Shown here piece after piece: positions 1 to 5,931 of a DNA stretch of 6,542 bases; within the stretch, counting starts at the first letter, position 1; every line of letters starts with the position of its first letter. The DNA comes from Candidatus Margulisiibacteriota bacterium (GTDB lineage: Bacteria > Margulisbacteria > WOR-1 > JAUWWO01), in the NCBI GenBank assembly GCA_030616825.1, contig JAUWWO010000025.1, positions 1 to 6,542 on the forward strand, written 5' to 3'. The position numbers and the translations under genes were made by a program. Under the pieces are notes generated by a model. That model did no database searches. It was not told the DNA's origin and saw only the letters and a program-made list of their open reading frames with translations.

Positions 1-71
1 AGAAGCTGCCGAGATTGCGAAGTCCGAAGGATTACATAGAGGATTTCCTCCCCTCCACTGACCGCCGCCCC

Positions 72-121
72 AGAGATTCATAGAGATTTATAGAAATTTG
101 TGGAAATTTGTGGAAATTAGT
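72..121. repeat. Five-unit 10-bp tandem array (AGAGATTCAT-like)
   Basis: Five consecutive 10-bp units are seen: AGAGATTCAT, AGAGATTTAT, AGAAATTTGT, GGAAATTTGT and GGAAATTAGT. The first two keep the core AGAGATT and the later ones drift to GAAATT. The core is the reverse complement of the core of the 11-bp array at 141-184, so the two arrays face each other. The array lies downstream of the minus-strand 118-residue gene. Function is unknown; a folded 3' end of that transcript or a protein-binding array are both possible. Confidence 0.75.
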
Positions 122-140
122 AGTGGAAGACTTCTCACTT

Positions 141-184
141 AATCTCTACTTAATCTCTACCTAATCTCTACCTAATTTCTAACT
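141..184. repeat. Four-unit 11-bp tandem array (AATCTCTACCT-like)
   Basis: Four consecutive 11-bp units are seen: AATCTCTACTT, AATCTCTACCT twice, and AATTTCTAACT. The preceding 11 bases (130-140) look like a decayed fifth unit. Read on the minus strand, each of the four units contains the triplet TAG or TTAG-like sequence. Because 11 is not a multiple of three, these fall in changing frames, and the stop codon of the 118-residue gene (168-170) is one of them. The array therefore overlaps the 3' end of that gene and continues past it. Confidence 0.8.
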
Positions 185-524
185 CCCTCTTCACCCTATC
201 AACAATCCTACTCCCAAAAAACCCCAGGTCTCTGCGATTACCCAGGGCTTTTATTATTTCTTCAAGTACGATTCGCCGGTTCTTATCCTCGCTCTTCCTC
301 CAGCGATCCACTTCCTGCCCAAACTTCCACTCAACGCCTTCTTCTTTCTCCATGAGCTCTCTGAATCTTTCTTCTGCTTCTTCTCTTTGAACAGCAGGTC
401 TAACTTCCCTGTAAATCATACTCCTGTGAGAACGGACCCAACCCATCCCGCTTAAGTACTCTCGCACAATTCTCTTGCCCTCAGCAATATAGTCGGCTTC
501 CTCCCAGGACCGTTCTTCAGCCAT
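168..524 (-). CDS. Hypothetical protein, 118 residues, third gene of the rnc-pyrC unit
   Basis: I do not recognise this protein or any motif in it. It is very rich in Glu, Arg and Lys, has no hydrophobic segment or signal peptide, and reads as mostly alpha-helical, so a small soluble cytoplasmic protein is likely. A charged stretch at about residues 46-66 (QREEAEERFRELMEKEE) could form a coiled coil. The ATG lies 3 bases after the pyrC stop (TGA-TAT-ATG), with no clear Shine-Dalgarno site of its own, so translation is probably coupled to pyrC. The last codons (Glu-Ile-Arg-stop) fall inside the 11-bp repeat array, so the C-terminus depends on repeat copy number. The reading frame and operon spacing support a real gene, but there is no homology evidence to confirm it. 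Confidence 0.6.
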   Translation of the reverse strand: MAEERSWEEADYIAEGKRIVREYLSGMGWVRSHRSMIYREVRPAVQREEAEERFRELMEKEEGVEWKFGQEVDRWRKSEDKNRRIVLEEIIKALGNRRDLGFFGSRIVDRVKRELEIR

Positions 525-527
525 ATA

Positions 528-1835
528 TCACAATACCAGTTTTCCAGCTTTAACTACGATCTCTCCACCTACAATCGTTACCTCAACAGATCCTTTAAGC
601 TTCCAGCCATCAAATGGAGAATTTCTGCTCTTTGAGGCAGACTTGGAAACATCGTACGTGTACTCATTTACAGGGTCAAGAATGGTAAGATCAGCGTCAG
701 AACCAACCTTAAGAGAACCTTTCCGCAGTCCCAAAATCTTGGCTGGTCCCGAGGTTAGCTTCTCAATCGCAAGCTTGAGAGAGAGCACTCCGGTTTCAAC
801 AAGTTCTGTTAGAACCAGAGAAAGTACCGTCTCAAGCCCTATGATGCCGGAGGCAGCAAGACCGAATTCAATCTTTTTTTCCTCAATTGTGTGCGGAGCA
901 TGGTCTGTTGCAATGGCATCTATTGTCCCATCCTTTAAGCCAGCAACTATAGCATTAACATCCTTTTCAGTCCGAAGCGGAGGATTAACTTTAGCAAGAG
1001 TATTGTATCCTTCAACTTCTCCTTCAGTGAGAGTAAAATAATGAGGGGCGGTCTCGCATGTAACTGGAAGACCTTCTTTCTTTGCCTTTCGTATAAGTTC
1101 AACCGATCTTGCAGTAGATACATGAGCAATGTGTAACTTCGCTCTACCCGGTTTGCAGAACTCCTTTGCAAGCATGATATCCCGGGCAACCATTATTTCC
1201 TCTGCTTGCGTTGGTATTCCCTTAAGTCCCATTTTTGTAGAGAGCGCCCCTTCATTCATCATTCCACCAGAAGATAGGTTCACATCTTCGCAGTGCGATA
1301 TGATTGTTGCGCCAAACTGGTTCGCATATTCGAGCGCTCTGCGCATTACAGCGGAATTTATAACGGATTTTCCATCATCAGAGAAAGCAGCAGCACCAAG
1401 TTCCAGTAGAGTACCCATCTCTGTCAACTCTTTACCTGAGCTCCCTTTTGTAATGGACGCAATAGGCACCACCCCGACTACACCTTCAACTTTCGCTTTT
1501 GATATGACATATTCAACTACTGCTTCAGTGTCTATCGGGGGATCGGTATTTGGCATACATGCTACCATGGTAAATCCACCCAATGCTGCAGCCCCGGTTC
1601 CTGTAGCAATTGTTTCTTCGTCTGGACGACCCGGGTCACGCAGGTGTACATGCATGTCCACCAAACCAGGCAGTACCAGTTTCCCAGCTGCAGGAATGGT
1701 GACTTGGGCCTTTGCAGAAATAGCCTTGTGCAGACTTTTTACCTTGCCATCTTCAAGGAGGATGTCCATCTCTGCATCCAAATTCTGCGAGGGATCAATA
1801 ACCCTTCCGGATTTTATTAAGATTGATTTCGCCAC
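528..1835 (-). CDS. pyrC: Dihydroorotase (class I), PyrC
   Basis: This amidohydrolase performs the third step of de novo pyrimidine synthesis, the reversible cyclisation of N-carbamoyl-L-aspartate to dihydroorotate. The 435-residue protein has the usual length for the class I (bacterial, B. subtilis/Aquifex-like) enzyme. Visible family marks are the metal-binding HxH in DMHVHLRDPG (His62, His64), MPNTDPP at 94-100, FSDDGK at 151-156, SHCED (His181), HIAHVST (His235 and His238), NPPLR at 284-288 and ATDHAPH at 309-315 with the catalytic Asp311. The C-terminal SKSRNSPFDGW (402-411 region) is also typical. All expected ligands seem present, so it should be active. The start is a GTG, 3 bases after the rnc stop; GAGGG at 1843-1847 on the minus strand, inside the end of rnc, gives a 7-base spacing and supports this start. 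Confidence 0.96.
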   Translation of the reverse strand: MAKSILIKSGRVIDPSQNLDAEMDILLEDGKVKSLHKAISAKAQVTIPAAGKLVLPGLVDMHVHLRDPGRPDEETIATGTGAAALGGFTMVACMPNTDPPIDTEAVVEYVISKAKVEGVVGVVPIASITKGSSGKELTEMGTLLELGAAAFSDDGKSVINSAVMRRALEYANQFGATIISHCEDVNLSSGGMMNEGALSTKMGLKGIPTQAEEIMVARDIMLAKEFCKPGRAKLHIAHVSTARSVELIRKAKKEGLPVTCETAPHYFTLTEGEVEGYNTLAKVNPPLRTEKDVNAIVAGLKDGTIDAIATDHAPHTIEEKKIEFGLAASGIIGLETVLSLVLTELVETGVLSLKLAIEKLTSGPAKILGLRKGSLKVGSDADLTILDPVNEYTYDVSKSASKSRNSPFDGWKLKGSVEVTIVGGEIVVKAGKLVL

Positions 1836-1838
1836 TCC

Positions 1839-2642
1839 CTAACCCTCGTCCTTCCCGCCTGCCGGACGGGCAGGCCTTATTACAACTCTCTTTATGAAGC
1901 TTTGGACCCGCCTGAATGGTCCTCCGCTCCTTCCCTTACCGGTCAGTCTTTGGTATGCCCTTTTTGCTGCCTCCTGTTCTGCCTCCTTTTTGCTGAACCC
2001 CCGGCCTTCACCAAAAGCTTTTCCTTTGATCCTTGCCTGAATATAGAAAACCTTTTTATGTTTTGGTCCAGTTTCTTTTATAACACGATAATTTGGAAGC
2101 CCCCATCCTTTCTTCTGCACCAGTTCCTGCAAGGCTGATTTAAAATCCCCAATATACCCCACCCTGCTTATCTTCTCTGTCTCCCCCCGCAAGAAATCAA
2201 GTATCAGATCTCTGGCTTTGCCTATGCCACCATCAAGATAAATTGCACCGATTATCGCCTCAAAGGCGTTTGCAAGGTTTGATCGCCTTTCTCTTCCTCC
2301 GGAGCGTCTCTCGTTTGCGCCAAGAAGGAGGTAGCTTCCGATCTTAAGCCTCCTAGACACTATAGCCAGAGTTTCATCGGAGATGACCACTGCCCGTATT
2401 TTTGTTAAATCTCCTTCTGAACGACCAGGAAATTTGTTAAAAATATACTCGCTGACCACAATCTTGAGCACAGCATCTCCTAAGAATTCAAGTCTTTCAT
2501 TGTCAAAAACTCCCTTTTGCTTAACTTCGTGTGCGTAAGAGCTGTGAGTCAACGCTTGATTAAGGAGGGCTTTGTTAAGGAAGGTTATTCCTAGTTTTCT
2601 CTCTAATTCTCTAAGTTCTTTTTCTCTTTCTTTACTTATCAT
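1839..2642 (-). CDS. rnc: Ribonuclease III
   Basis: This endonuclease cuts double-stranded RNA, chiefly in rRNA precursor processing and mRNA turnover, as a cytoplasmic dimer. The N-terminal catalytic domain (about residues 8-155) carries LLNQALTHSSY and the family signature NERLEFLGDAVL (48-59), with metal ligands Glu52 and Asp56. The second acidic pair reads LANAFEAIIGAIYLD, so Glu128 is present but the usual Asp is Asn125. The double-stranded RNA-binding domain spans about 166-234 and ends in FSKKEAEQEAAKRAY. The 267 residues exceed the 226-250 usual in bacteria because of a basic, Gly- and Arg-rich tail (235-267), part of which comes from a palindromic DNA element. The ATG has only a weak, close GAGAG upstream. 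It is the first gene of the minus-strand unit, ahead of pyrC by 3 bases. Confidence 0.96.
   Translation of the reverse strand: MISKEREKELRELERKLGITFLNKALLNQALTHSSYAHEVKQKGVFDNERLEFLGDAVLKIVVSEYIFNKFPGRSEGDLTKIRAVVISDETLAIVSRRLKIGSYLLLGANERRSGGRERRSNLANAFEAIIGAIYLDGGIGKARDLILDFLRGETEKISRVGYIGDFKSALQELVQKKGWGLPNYRVIKETGPKHKKVFYIQARIKGKAFGEGRGFSKKEAEQEAAKRAYQRLTGKGRSGGPFRRVQSFIKRVVIRPARPAGGKDEG
1843..1847 (-). promoter_or_regulatory. Shine-Dalgarno site for pyrC inside the rnc 3' end
   Basis: GAGGG on the minus strand lies 7 bases before the pyrC GTG and overlaps the last codons of rnc. It supports the GTG start and tight rnc-pyrC coupling. Confidence 0.6.
1857..1875. repeat. 19-bp GC-rich palindromic element inside the rnc reading frame
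   Basis: Arms GCCTGCC (1857-1863) and GGCAGGC (1869-1875) are perfect inverted repeats around a 5-base loop. The element sits in frame in the last part of rnc and encodes most of the terminal RPARPAGG. Its GC content is far above that of its surroundings. It resembles short interspersed palindromes that occur in many copies in some uncultivated bacteria and, in principle, the in-frame palindromic elements of Rickettsia. Only one copy is in this window, so its status as a dispersed repeat is inference. The hairpin could also act in the mRNA between rnc and pyrC. Confidence 0.65.
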
Positions 2643-2662
2643 AAACTCTCATAGTCCGCGAT

Positions 2663-2691
2663 ATTTTATAATAAAAATTGCCAATTAGCAA
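2663..2691 (-). promoter_or_regulatory. Candidate sigma-70 promoter for rnc-pyrC-orf118
   Basis: On the minus strand, TTGCTA (plus 2686-2691, 4 of 6 to TTGACA) and TAAAAT (plus 2663-2668, 5 of 6 to TATAAT) are separated by 17 bp. A transcript would start near 2656, about 14 bases before the rnc ATG, giving a short leader. The region is AT-rich, so chance matches are possible, but a promoter is required here by the divergent gene layout. Confidence 0.5.
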
Positions 2692-2701
2692 GCTCCTTGG
2701 C
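2680..2701. repeat. Inverted repeat GCCAA-N12-TTGGC between the divergent promoters
   Basis: GCCAA (2680-2684) and TTGGC (2697-2701) form an interrupted dyad. It covers the proposed -35 box of the rnc promoter and ends 8 bp before the -35 box of the rightward promoter. This is where a regulator of both directions would bind, but arms of 5 bp are easily found by chance. Confidence 0.25.
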
Positions 2702-2709
2702 TGTTTTGT

Positions 2710-2739
2710 TTGACAACCGTATCAGACTTACATTATAAT
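2710..2739 (+). promoter_or_regulatory. Perfect-consensus sigma-70 promoter for the rightward operon
   Basis: TTGACA (2710-2715) and TATAAT (2734-2739) both match the consensus at six of six positions and are 18 bp apart, one more than optimal. Transcription would begin near 2746, giving a leader of about 42 bases before the ATG at 2788. The match implies strong basal transcription of the two repeat-protein genes and probably leuCD-dtd, unless it is held down by a repressor. Confidence 0.85.
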
Positions 2740-2761
2740 CAATGCTGCGTAACCTAACTAT

Positions 2762-2777
2762 TTTCGAAATTTCGAAA
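2762..2777. promoter_or_regulatory. Perfect 16-bp palindrome in the leader (possible operator)
   Basis: TTTCGAAATTTCGAAA is identical to its own reverse complement and is also two head-to-tail copies of the palindrome TTTCGAAA. It lies about +16 to +31 from the proposed start of transcription and directly before the ribosome binding site, which begins within it at 2775. That position suits a repressor operator or an occluding RNA hairpin. I cannot name the binding protein. Confidence 0.5.
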
Positions 2778-2781
2778 GGAG
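2775..2781 (+). promoter_or_regulatory. Ribosome binding site AAAGGAG of the first rightward gene
   Basis: AAAGGAG is a near-complete Shine-Dalgarno sequence with 6 bases to the ATG at 2788, and it fixes that start. Its first three bases are the end of the 16-bp palindrome, so folding of, or binding to, the palindrome could affect translation. Confidence 0.8.
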
Positions 2782-2787
2782 TTCTGT

Positions 2788-3702
2788 ATGATCATCTCGC
2801 CCGTTATGAAATTTATAGTGGACAAGCAGGGTGGATACCCAGCACCAACAGCAAAGGAAAAACTTACCCGGGCGATTGCCAAATTCCGCAAGATACTCAG
2901 TAAGCTAAGCGGCACTTTTAATATCGCCGAGACAAATTTTGGGCTTGCAGATATGCTTGTGGGCCGAAACGATCCTGGAGACTACGCAGAAGCAATGAGA
3001 CTCTATAACTACATCCTGGAGGTCGCTCCAACAAGCTATCTCAGGGCCAGGGCGCTTGTTGGAAAAGCAGAACTCTTGATTGACAAGAGCGACAAAGAAG
3101 AACTGAAAGGAGCGATCTCGCTTTGCGAAAAATCGAAGGAAATACTTAAAGATGACTTAAGCGATTTCTTCACCGCAAAGGCTTTTGTTGTAGAGGCAGA
3201 AATCTTATCAAAGCTCGGAGGAGGAGGTCGGAAGAAAGCAGGAAAGCTTCTAGGGCGAGTTATAAAGAATAAACATTCTAATGTATATTTCAAGGCCAGG
3301 GCCATGGTTGGGGCAGCAGAACTCCCACTGTATACCCCAAAGCCTAAAAACATCACTCGAGCAGTGAAACTCTGTGAGCAAGCACAAAAACTTTTTGCCG
3401 ATAGACCTAACGATTACTTTGCACTAAAAGCAAAAGTCGTACAGGCAGAACTTCTAATCCGCAGAGCGCGCAAGAACGATCTTGCGGGAGCACAATCCCT
3501 TTGCACAAGGGTCTCCTCTAATAAGTCTGCAGAGAAGGGGCTTGTCGCCAGAGCAAAGCTCAATTTGGCTGAGGTCTCCAGGCACCCAAAGGCACAAAGA
3601 CTTTCTCGCGAGGTACTAGAGATGGGGGGTATTGATCCATACCTTGTTGAGAAGGCAAAGATGATTGAGCAAGCCCTCAAAAAATCACGAAAACGCAAAT
3701 GA
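2788..3702 (+). CDS. Helical-repeat (TPR/SEL1-like) protein, first tandem paralogue
   Basis: The 304-residue protein is built from repeats of about 39-44 residues. Each begins with a helix of the form Y/F-x-x-A-x-A-x-V-x-x-A-E-L-L (near residues 84, 128, 167, 210 and a degenerate one at 252), followed by a second helix containing A-x-x-L-C-E. This pattern suggests an alpha-solenoid of the TPR/SEL1 kind that binds other proteins; the period is longer than the 34 residues of classical TPRs. No signal peptide, membrane segment or enzyme motif is seen, so a cytoplasmic scaffold or adaptor is likely. The conserved motif LADMLVGRNDPGDY (53-66) is shared with the next gene. The C-terminus is strongly basic (KKSRKRK). 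A strong Shine-Dalgarno site supports the ATG. It is the first gene of the rightward operon; function is unknown. Confidence 0.8.
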   Translation: MIISPVMKFIVDKQGGYPAPTAKEKLTRAIAKFRKILSKLSGTFNIAETNFGLADMLVGRNDPGDYAEAMRLYNYILEVAPTSYLRARALVGKAELLIDKSDKEELKGAISLCEKSKEILKDDLSDFFTAKAFVVEAEILSKLGGGGRKKAGKLLGRVIKNKHSNVYFKARAMVGAAELPLYTPKPKNITRAVKLCEQAQKLFADRPNDYFALKAKVVQAELLIRRARKNDLAGAQSLCTRVSSNKSAEKGLVARAKLNLAEVSRHPKAQRLSREVLEMGGIDPYLVEKAKMIEQALKKSRKRK

Positions 3703-3707
3703 TTTAA

Positions 3708-4649
3708 ATGTCAAATTCTCAGTCGAAGAAAATTAAGATTCCTGAATTCTTGGAAGAGTATCCCTCTCCTACCGAAAAGGATGTCCTCACCAGTCAGATA
3801 GATGAACTTAAATCCATACTTGCCTCCCCGCCAGAAGGATTTCCCCGGAACCCTGCAAGGATCAAGTTGGCAGATCTGCTGGTGGGAAGAAACGAACCAG
3901 GAGACTATATAGAAGCAGCAAAATTATTTGATGAGGTGCTATCAGGAACCCTTCCTCATGAGGAGGAACATGTAAAGGCCATCGTGGGCAAAGCAGAGCT
4001 CTCCCTTCAGAGTGCCGATCCAGCAGAGGTAGATTGGGCAATTGAGTCATGCACAAAGGCCTCGACCTCATTTGAGCGCAACAAGAGGAGTTTCTTCTGG
4101 GGAAAGGCTAAAGTGCTTTTTGCGGAACTATTAATTAAAAGGGGAAGTGAAGAAGACAAACGCAGAGCTCTCGATATTTACGAAGAGTTAACCTCCAATC
4201 TATCCACTAATAAATATTTTAAAATGAGGGCAGTGGTAGGGAAACTAGAATTGCTTTATTATTTTTTCAGGGACATTCTTGAAGCCAAGGCCGAACAGTC
4301 CATTGCTGAATGTGAGGAAGCTCTGGAATTTCTCAAAGACGAGCGGGCCAACGATTACTTTTATCTAAAGGGAATGATAGTGCTATCCGAGGTGCTCCTG
4401 TGGAAGGACAAAACCTCCTTTGGTGAAAAAGGTAGAAAGCTGCTGAAAGAGGTGGTGAATAATGAGTCAGCGGGCGATGACCTCCGAGCTAGAGCAAGTC
4501 TCGATCTTGCTGAGGTCTCTAGTCCCTCTCTTGCAAAATCCTTGATCAAAGGGGTAAGACACATGGAAGGGATCGATCCTTATATTCTAAAGAAAGCCAA
4601 GGCTATAGAAAACGCACTGTCCTCCCAACCACCTAAGGCTACCCCGTGA
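3708..4649 (+). CDS. Helical-repeat (TPR/SEL1-like) protein, second tandem paralogue
   Basis: This 313-residue protein is a clear paralogue of the preceding one along its whole length. Shared blocks include YPxPTxK near the N-terminus, LADLLVGRNEPGDY (54-67), VGKAELSL (93-100), ANDYFYLKG (214-222), ARASLDLAEVS (261-271) and the C-terminal GIDPYILKKAKAIENAL (288-304). The repeat order is the same, so an ancestral gene was duplicated and both copies kept the same alpha-solenoid layout. It lacks the basic tail of its partner and ends in a Pro- and Ser-containing tail. The ATG follows the previous stop by 5 bases without a good Shine-Dalgarno site, implying translational coupling. Its stop overlaps the leuC start by 4 bases. 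No enzymatic motif or membrane signal is seen; the function, and whether the two proteins pair, are unknown. Confidence 0.8.
   Translation: MSNSQSKKIKIPEFLEEYPSPTEKDVLTSQIDELKSILASPPEGFPRNPARIKLADLLVGRNEPGDYIEAAKLFDEVLSGTLPHEEEHVKAIVGKAELSLQSADPAEVDWAIESCTKASTSFERNKRSFFWGKAKVLFAELLIKRGSEEDKRRALDIYEELTSNLSTNKYFKMRAVVGKLELLYYFFRDILEAKAEQSIAECEEALEFLKDERANDYFYLKGMIVLSEVLLWKDKTSFGEKGRKLLKEVVNNESAGDDLRARASLDLAEVSSPSLAKSLIKGVRHMEGIDPYILKKAKAIENALSSQPPKATP
4635..4638 (+). promoter_or_regulatory. Weak Shine-Dalgarno AAGG before the leuC GTG
   Basis: AAGG lies 7 bases before the GTG at 4646 and 16 bases before the alternative ATG at 4655. Its spacing therefore favours the GTG that overlaps the upstream stop codon. 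Confidence 0.4.
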
Positions 4650-5908
4650 AACCTATGGGTAAAACAATTGCCGAAAAAATTCTCTCAAAACACAGTGGAG
4701 TTGATGCACGTGCCGGGGACATAGTTGTGGCAGACCTCGATTTCATGATGGGACAGGACGGAACCTCGGGTGTTGCCATAGACTCCTTTAAAAGGATGGG
4801 AGCCAAAAGAGTATTTGACGGATCAAAGATCGCCATCTGTATTGATCATTCTGCTCCAAGTCCTAACATCGGCGTCTCAGAAATCCATAAAAAAATCAGG
4901 GCATTTGTAAAAGGGACAGGAATAAATCTGTACGACATCGGATGCGGCGTATGCCACCAGCTTGTTCCAGAACAGGGACATGTTATTCCTGGAGACTTAG
5001 TCATTGGTGCTGATTCGCACACCTGCACTTACGGGGCAATTAACGCATTCTCCTCTGGGGTTGGATCAACAGACCTGGCAGCTGCATGGATCGGAGGAAA
5101 ACTATGGTTTAAAGTGCCAGAGAGTTTTAAATTTATCATCAATGGGAAGCTTCCAAAAGGCGTTTATTCAAAGGATCTGATTCTCTACATCATTGGGGAT
5201 GTAGGGGCCGACGGTGCAACGTACATGTCCACGGAATTTGTTGGAGAAACAATAGACTGTCTCTCTGTTGAAGCAAGATTTACTATATCCAATATGGCAG
5301 TGGAGATGGGGGCAAAGGCAGGACCCATGCTTGCGGACAAAAAGGTTTTGGACTGGGTAAAAAAACATTCAAAAAGAAAACCCAGTCCAGTCGAGCCAGA
5401 CCCTGACGCCAAATATTCAAAGGTAAAAGAATACGATGTCTCAAAACTTGGTCCGCAGGTTGCAAAGCCACATACTGTTGATAATGTCTCCCCAATCGAG
5501 GAGGTAGAAGGAACTCCAATCCAACAGGGCTTTATAGGAACGTGCACAAACGGCAGGACAGAAGATCTAAAAATCGCTGCGCAAATACTCAAAGGAAAGA
5601 AAATTCACAGCGACTGTAGACTTATAATTGCTCCGGCTTCAAGAGAGGTACTCAAGGAAATTGTGGGTAACGGTATCTACGATATATTTATTGAAGCAGG
5701 AGGAGTGGTTGTCACTCCAGGATGTGGTCCTTGTGTAGGGACTCATGCTGGCATTCCAGCCGATGGAGAAAATGTAATATCCACTGCAAATCGAAATTTT
5801 AAAGGCCGGATGGGGAATCCGAATGCGTTTATTTATCTTGCATCTCCGGCAACAGTAGCTGCGTCGGTTATTGAAGGAAAGATCGTCGATCCAAGAAAAT
5901 ATTTGTAA
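4646..5908 (+). CDS. leuC: Aconitase-family hydro-lyase large subunit, LeuC type
   Basis: This is the large, iron-sulfur-carrying subunit of a two-subunit aconitase-family enzyme, most likely 3-isopropylmalate dehydratase of leucine synthesis (2- to 3-isopropylmalate). At 420 residues it matches the shorter archaeal/Thermotoga-type LeuC/homoaconitase branch rather than the 466-residue E. coli enzyme. Cluster ligands are Cys300 in GTCTNGR and Cys360 and Cys363 in PGCGPCVG. Other marks are MGQDGTSG (35-42), IDHSAP (66-71), GADSHTCTYGA (121-131) and STANRNFKGRMG (379-390). The GTG start forms a GTGA overlap with the upstream stop. An in-frame ATG at 4655 would begin MGKTIAEKI, which looks more like family N-termini, so the true start is open. 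Substrate cannot be decided here: homoaconitate, 2,3-dimethylmalate or citrate are alternatives. leuD follows directly. Confidence 0.9.
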   Translation: MKPMGKTIAEKILSKHSGVDARAGDIVVADLDFMMGQDGTSGVAIDSFKRMGAKRVFDGSKIAICIDHSAPSPNIGVSEIHKKIRAFVKGTGINLYDIGCGVCHQLVPEQGHVIPGDLVIGADSHTCTYGAINAFSSGVGSTDLAAAWIGGKLWFKVPESFKFIINGKLPKGVYSKDLILYIIGDVGADGATYMSTEFVGETIDCLSVEARFTISNMAVEMGAKAGPMLADKKVLDWVKKHSKRKPSPVEPDPDAKYSKVKEYDVSKLGPQVAKPHTVDNVSPIEEVEGTPIQQGFIGTCTNGRTEDLKIAAQILKGKKIHSDCRLIIAPASREVLKEIVGNGIYDIFIEAGGVVVTPGCGPCVGTHAGIPADGENVISTANRNFKGRMGNPNAFIYLASPATVAASVIEGKIVDPRKYL

Positions 5909-5920
5909 TTTACACTCAAT

Positions 5921-5926
5921 AGGTGA
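5921..5926 (+). promoter_or_regulatory. Shine-Dalgarno AGGTGA that decides the leuD start
   Basis: AGGTGA lies 5 bases before the ATG at 5932. An in-frame GTG at 5923 sits within this site and has no ribosome binding site of its own at a usable distance, so the ATG is preferred and the GTG is probably just part of the binding site. Confidence 0.65.
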
Positions 5927-5931
5927 ACAAT

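Noticed and set aside
38..49. GAGGATTTCCTC as a terminator hairpin downstream of the minus-strand operon
   Set aside because: The arms are only 4-5 bp, the loop is too small and no T-run follows on the minus strand.
1..83. Short open frames running off the left edge on both strands (for example plus frame 3 ending in TAG at 81-83, and a minus-strand ATG at 79-81)
   Set aside because: Each is under 30 codons within the window, without a motif, so no gene end or start can be supported.
72..184. CRISPR array
   Set aside because: Units of 10-11 bp have no unique spacers and the repeats diverge from unit to unit.
1129..1842. Long plus-strand open frame (237 codons) antisense to pyrC
   Set aside because: It mirrors the codon pattern of pyrC, its translation is Ser/Pro-rich without any motif, and it lacks a ribosome binding site. 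pyrC on the other strand is beyond doubt.
2643..2787. Leucine attenuator or T-box leader before the leuCD operon
   Set aside because: The leader after the proposed start is about 42 bases and shows no leucine codon run, T-box core or terminator; two other genes also stand between it and leuC.
5185..5592. Minus-strand open frame of 135 codons inside leuC
   Set aside because: It is a shadow of the leuC reading frame; leuC has all its cluster cysteines and no disruption.
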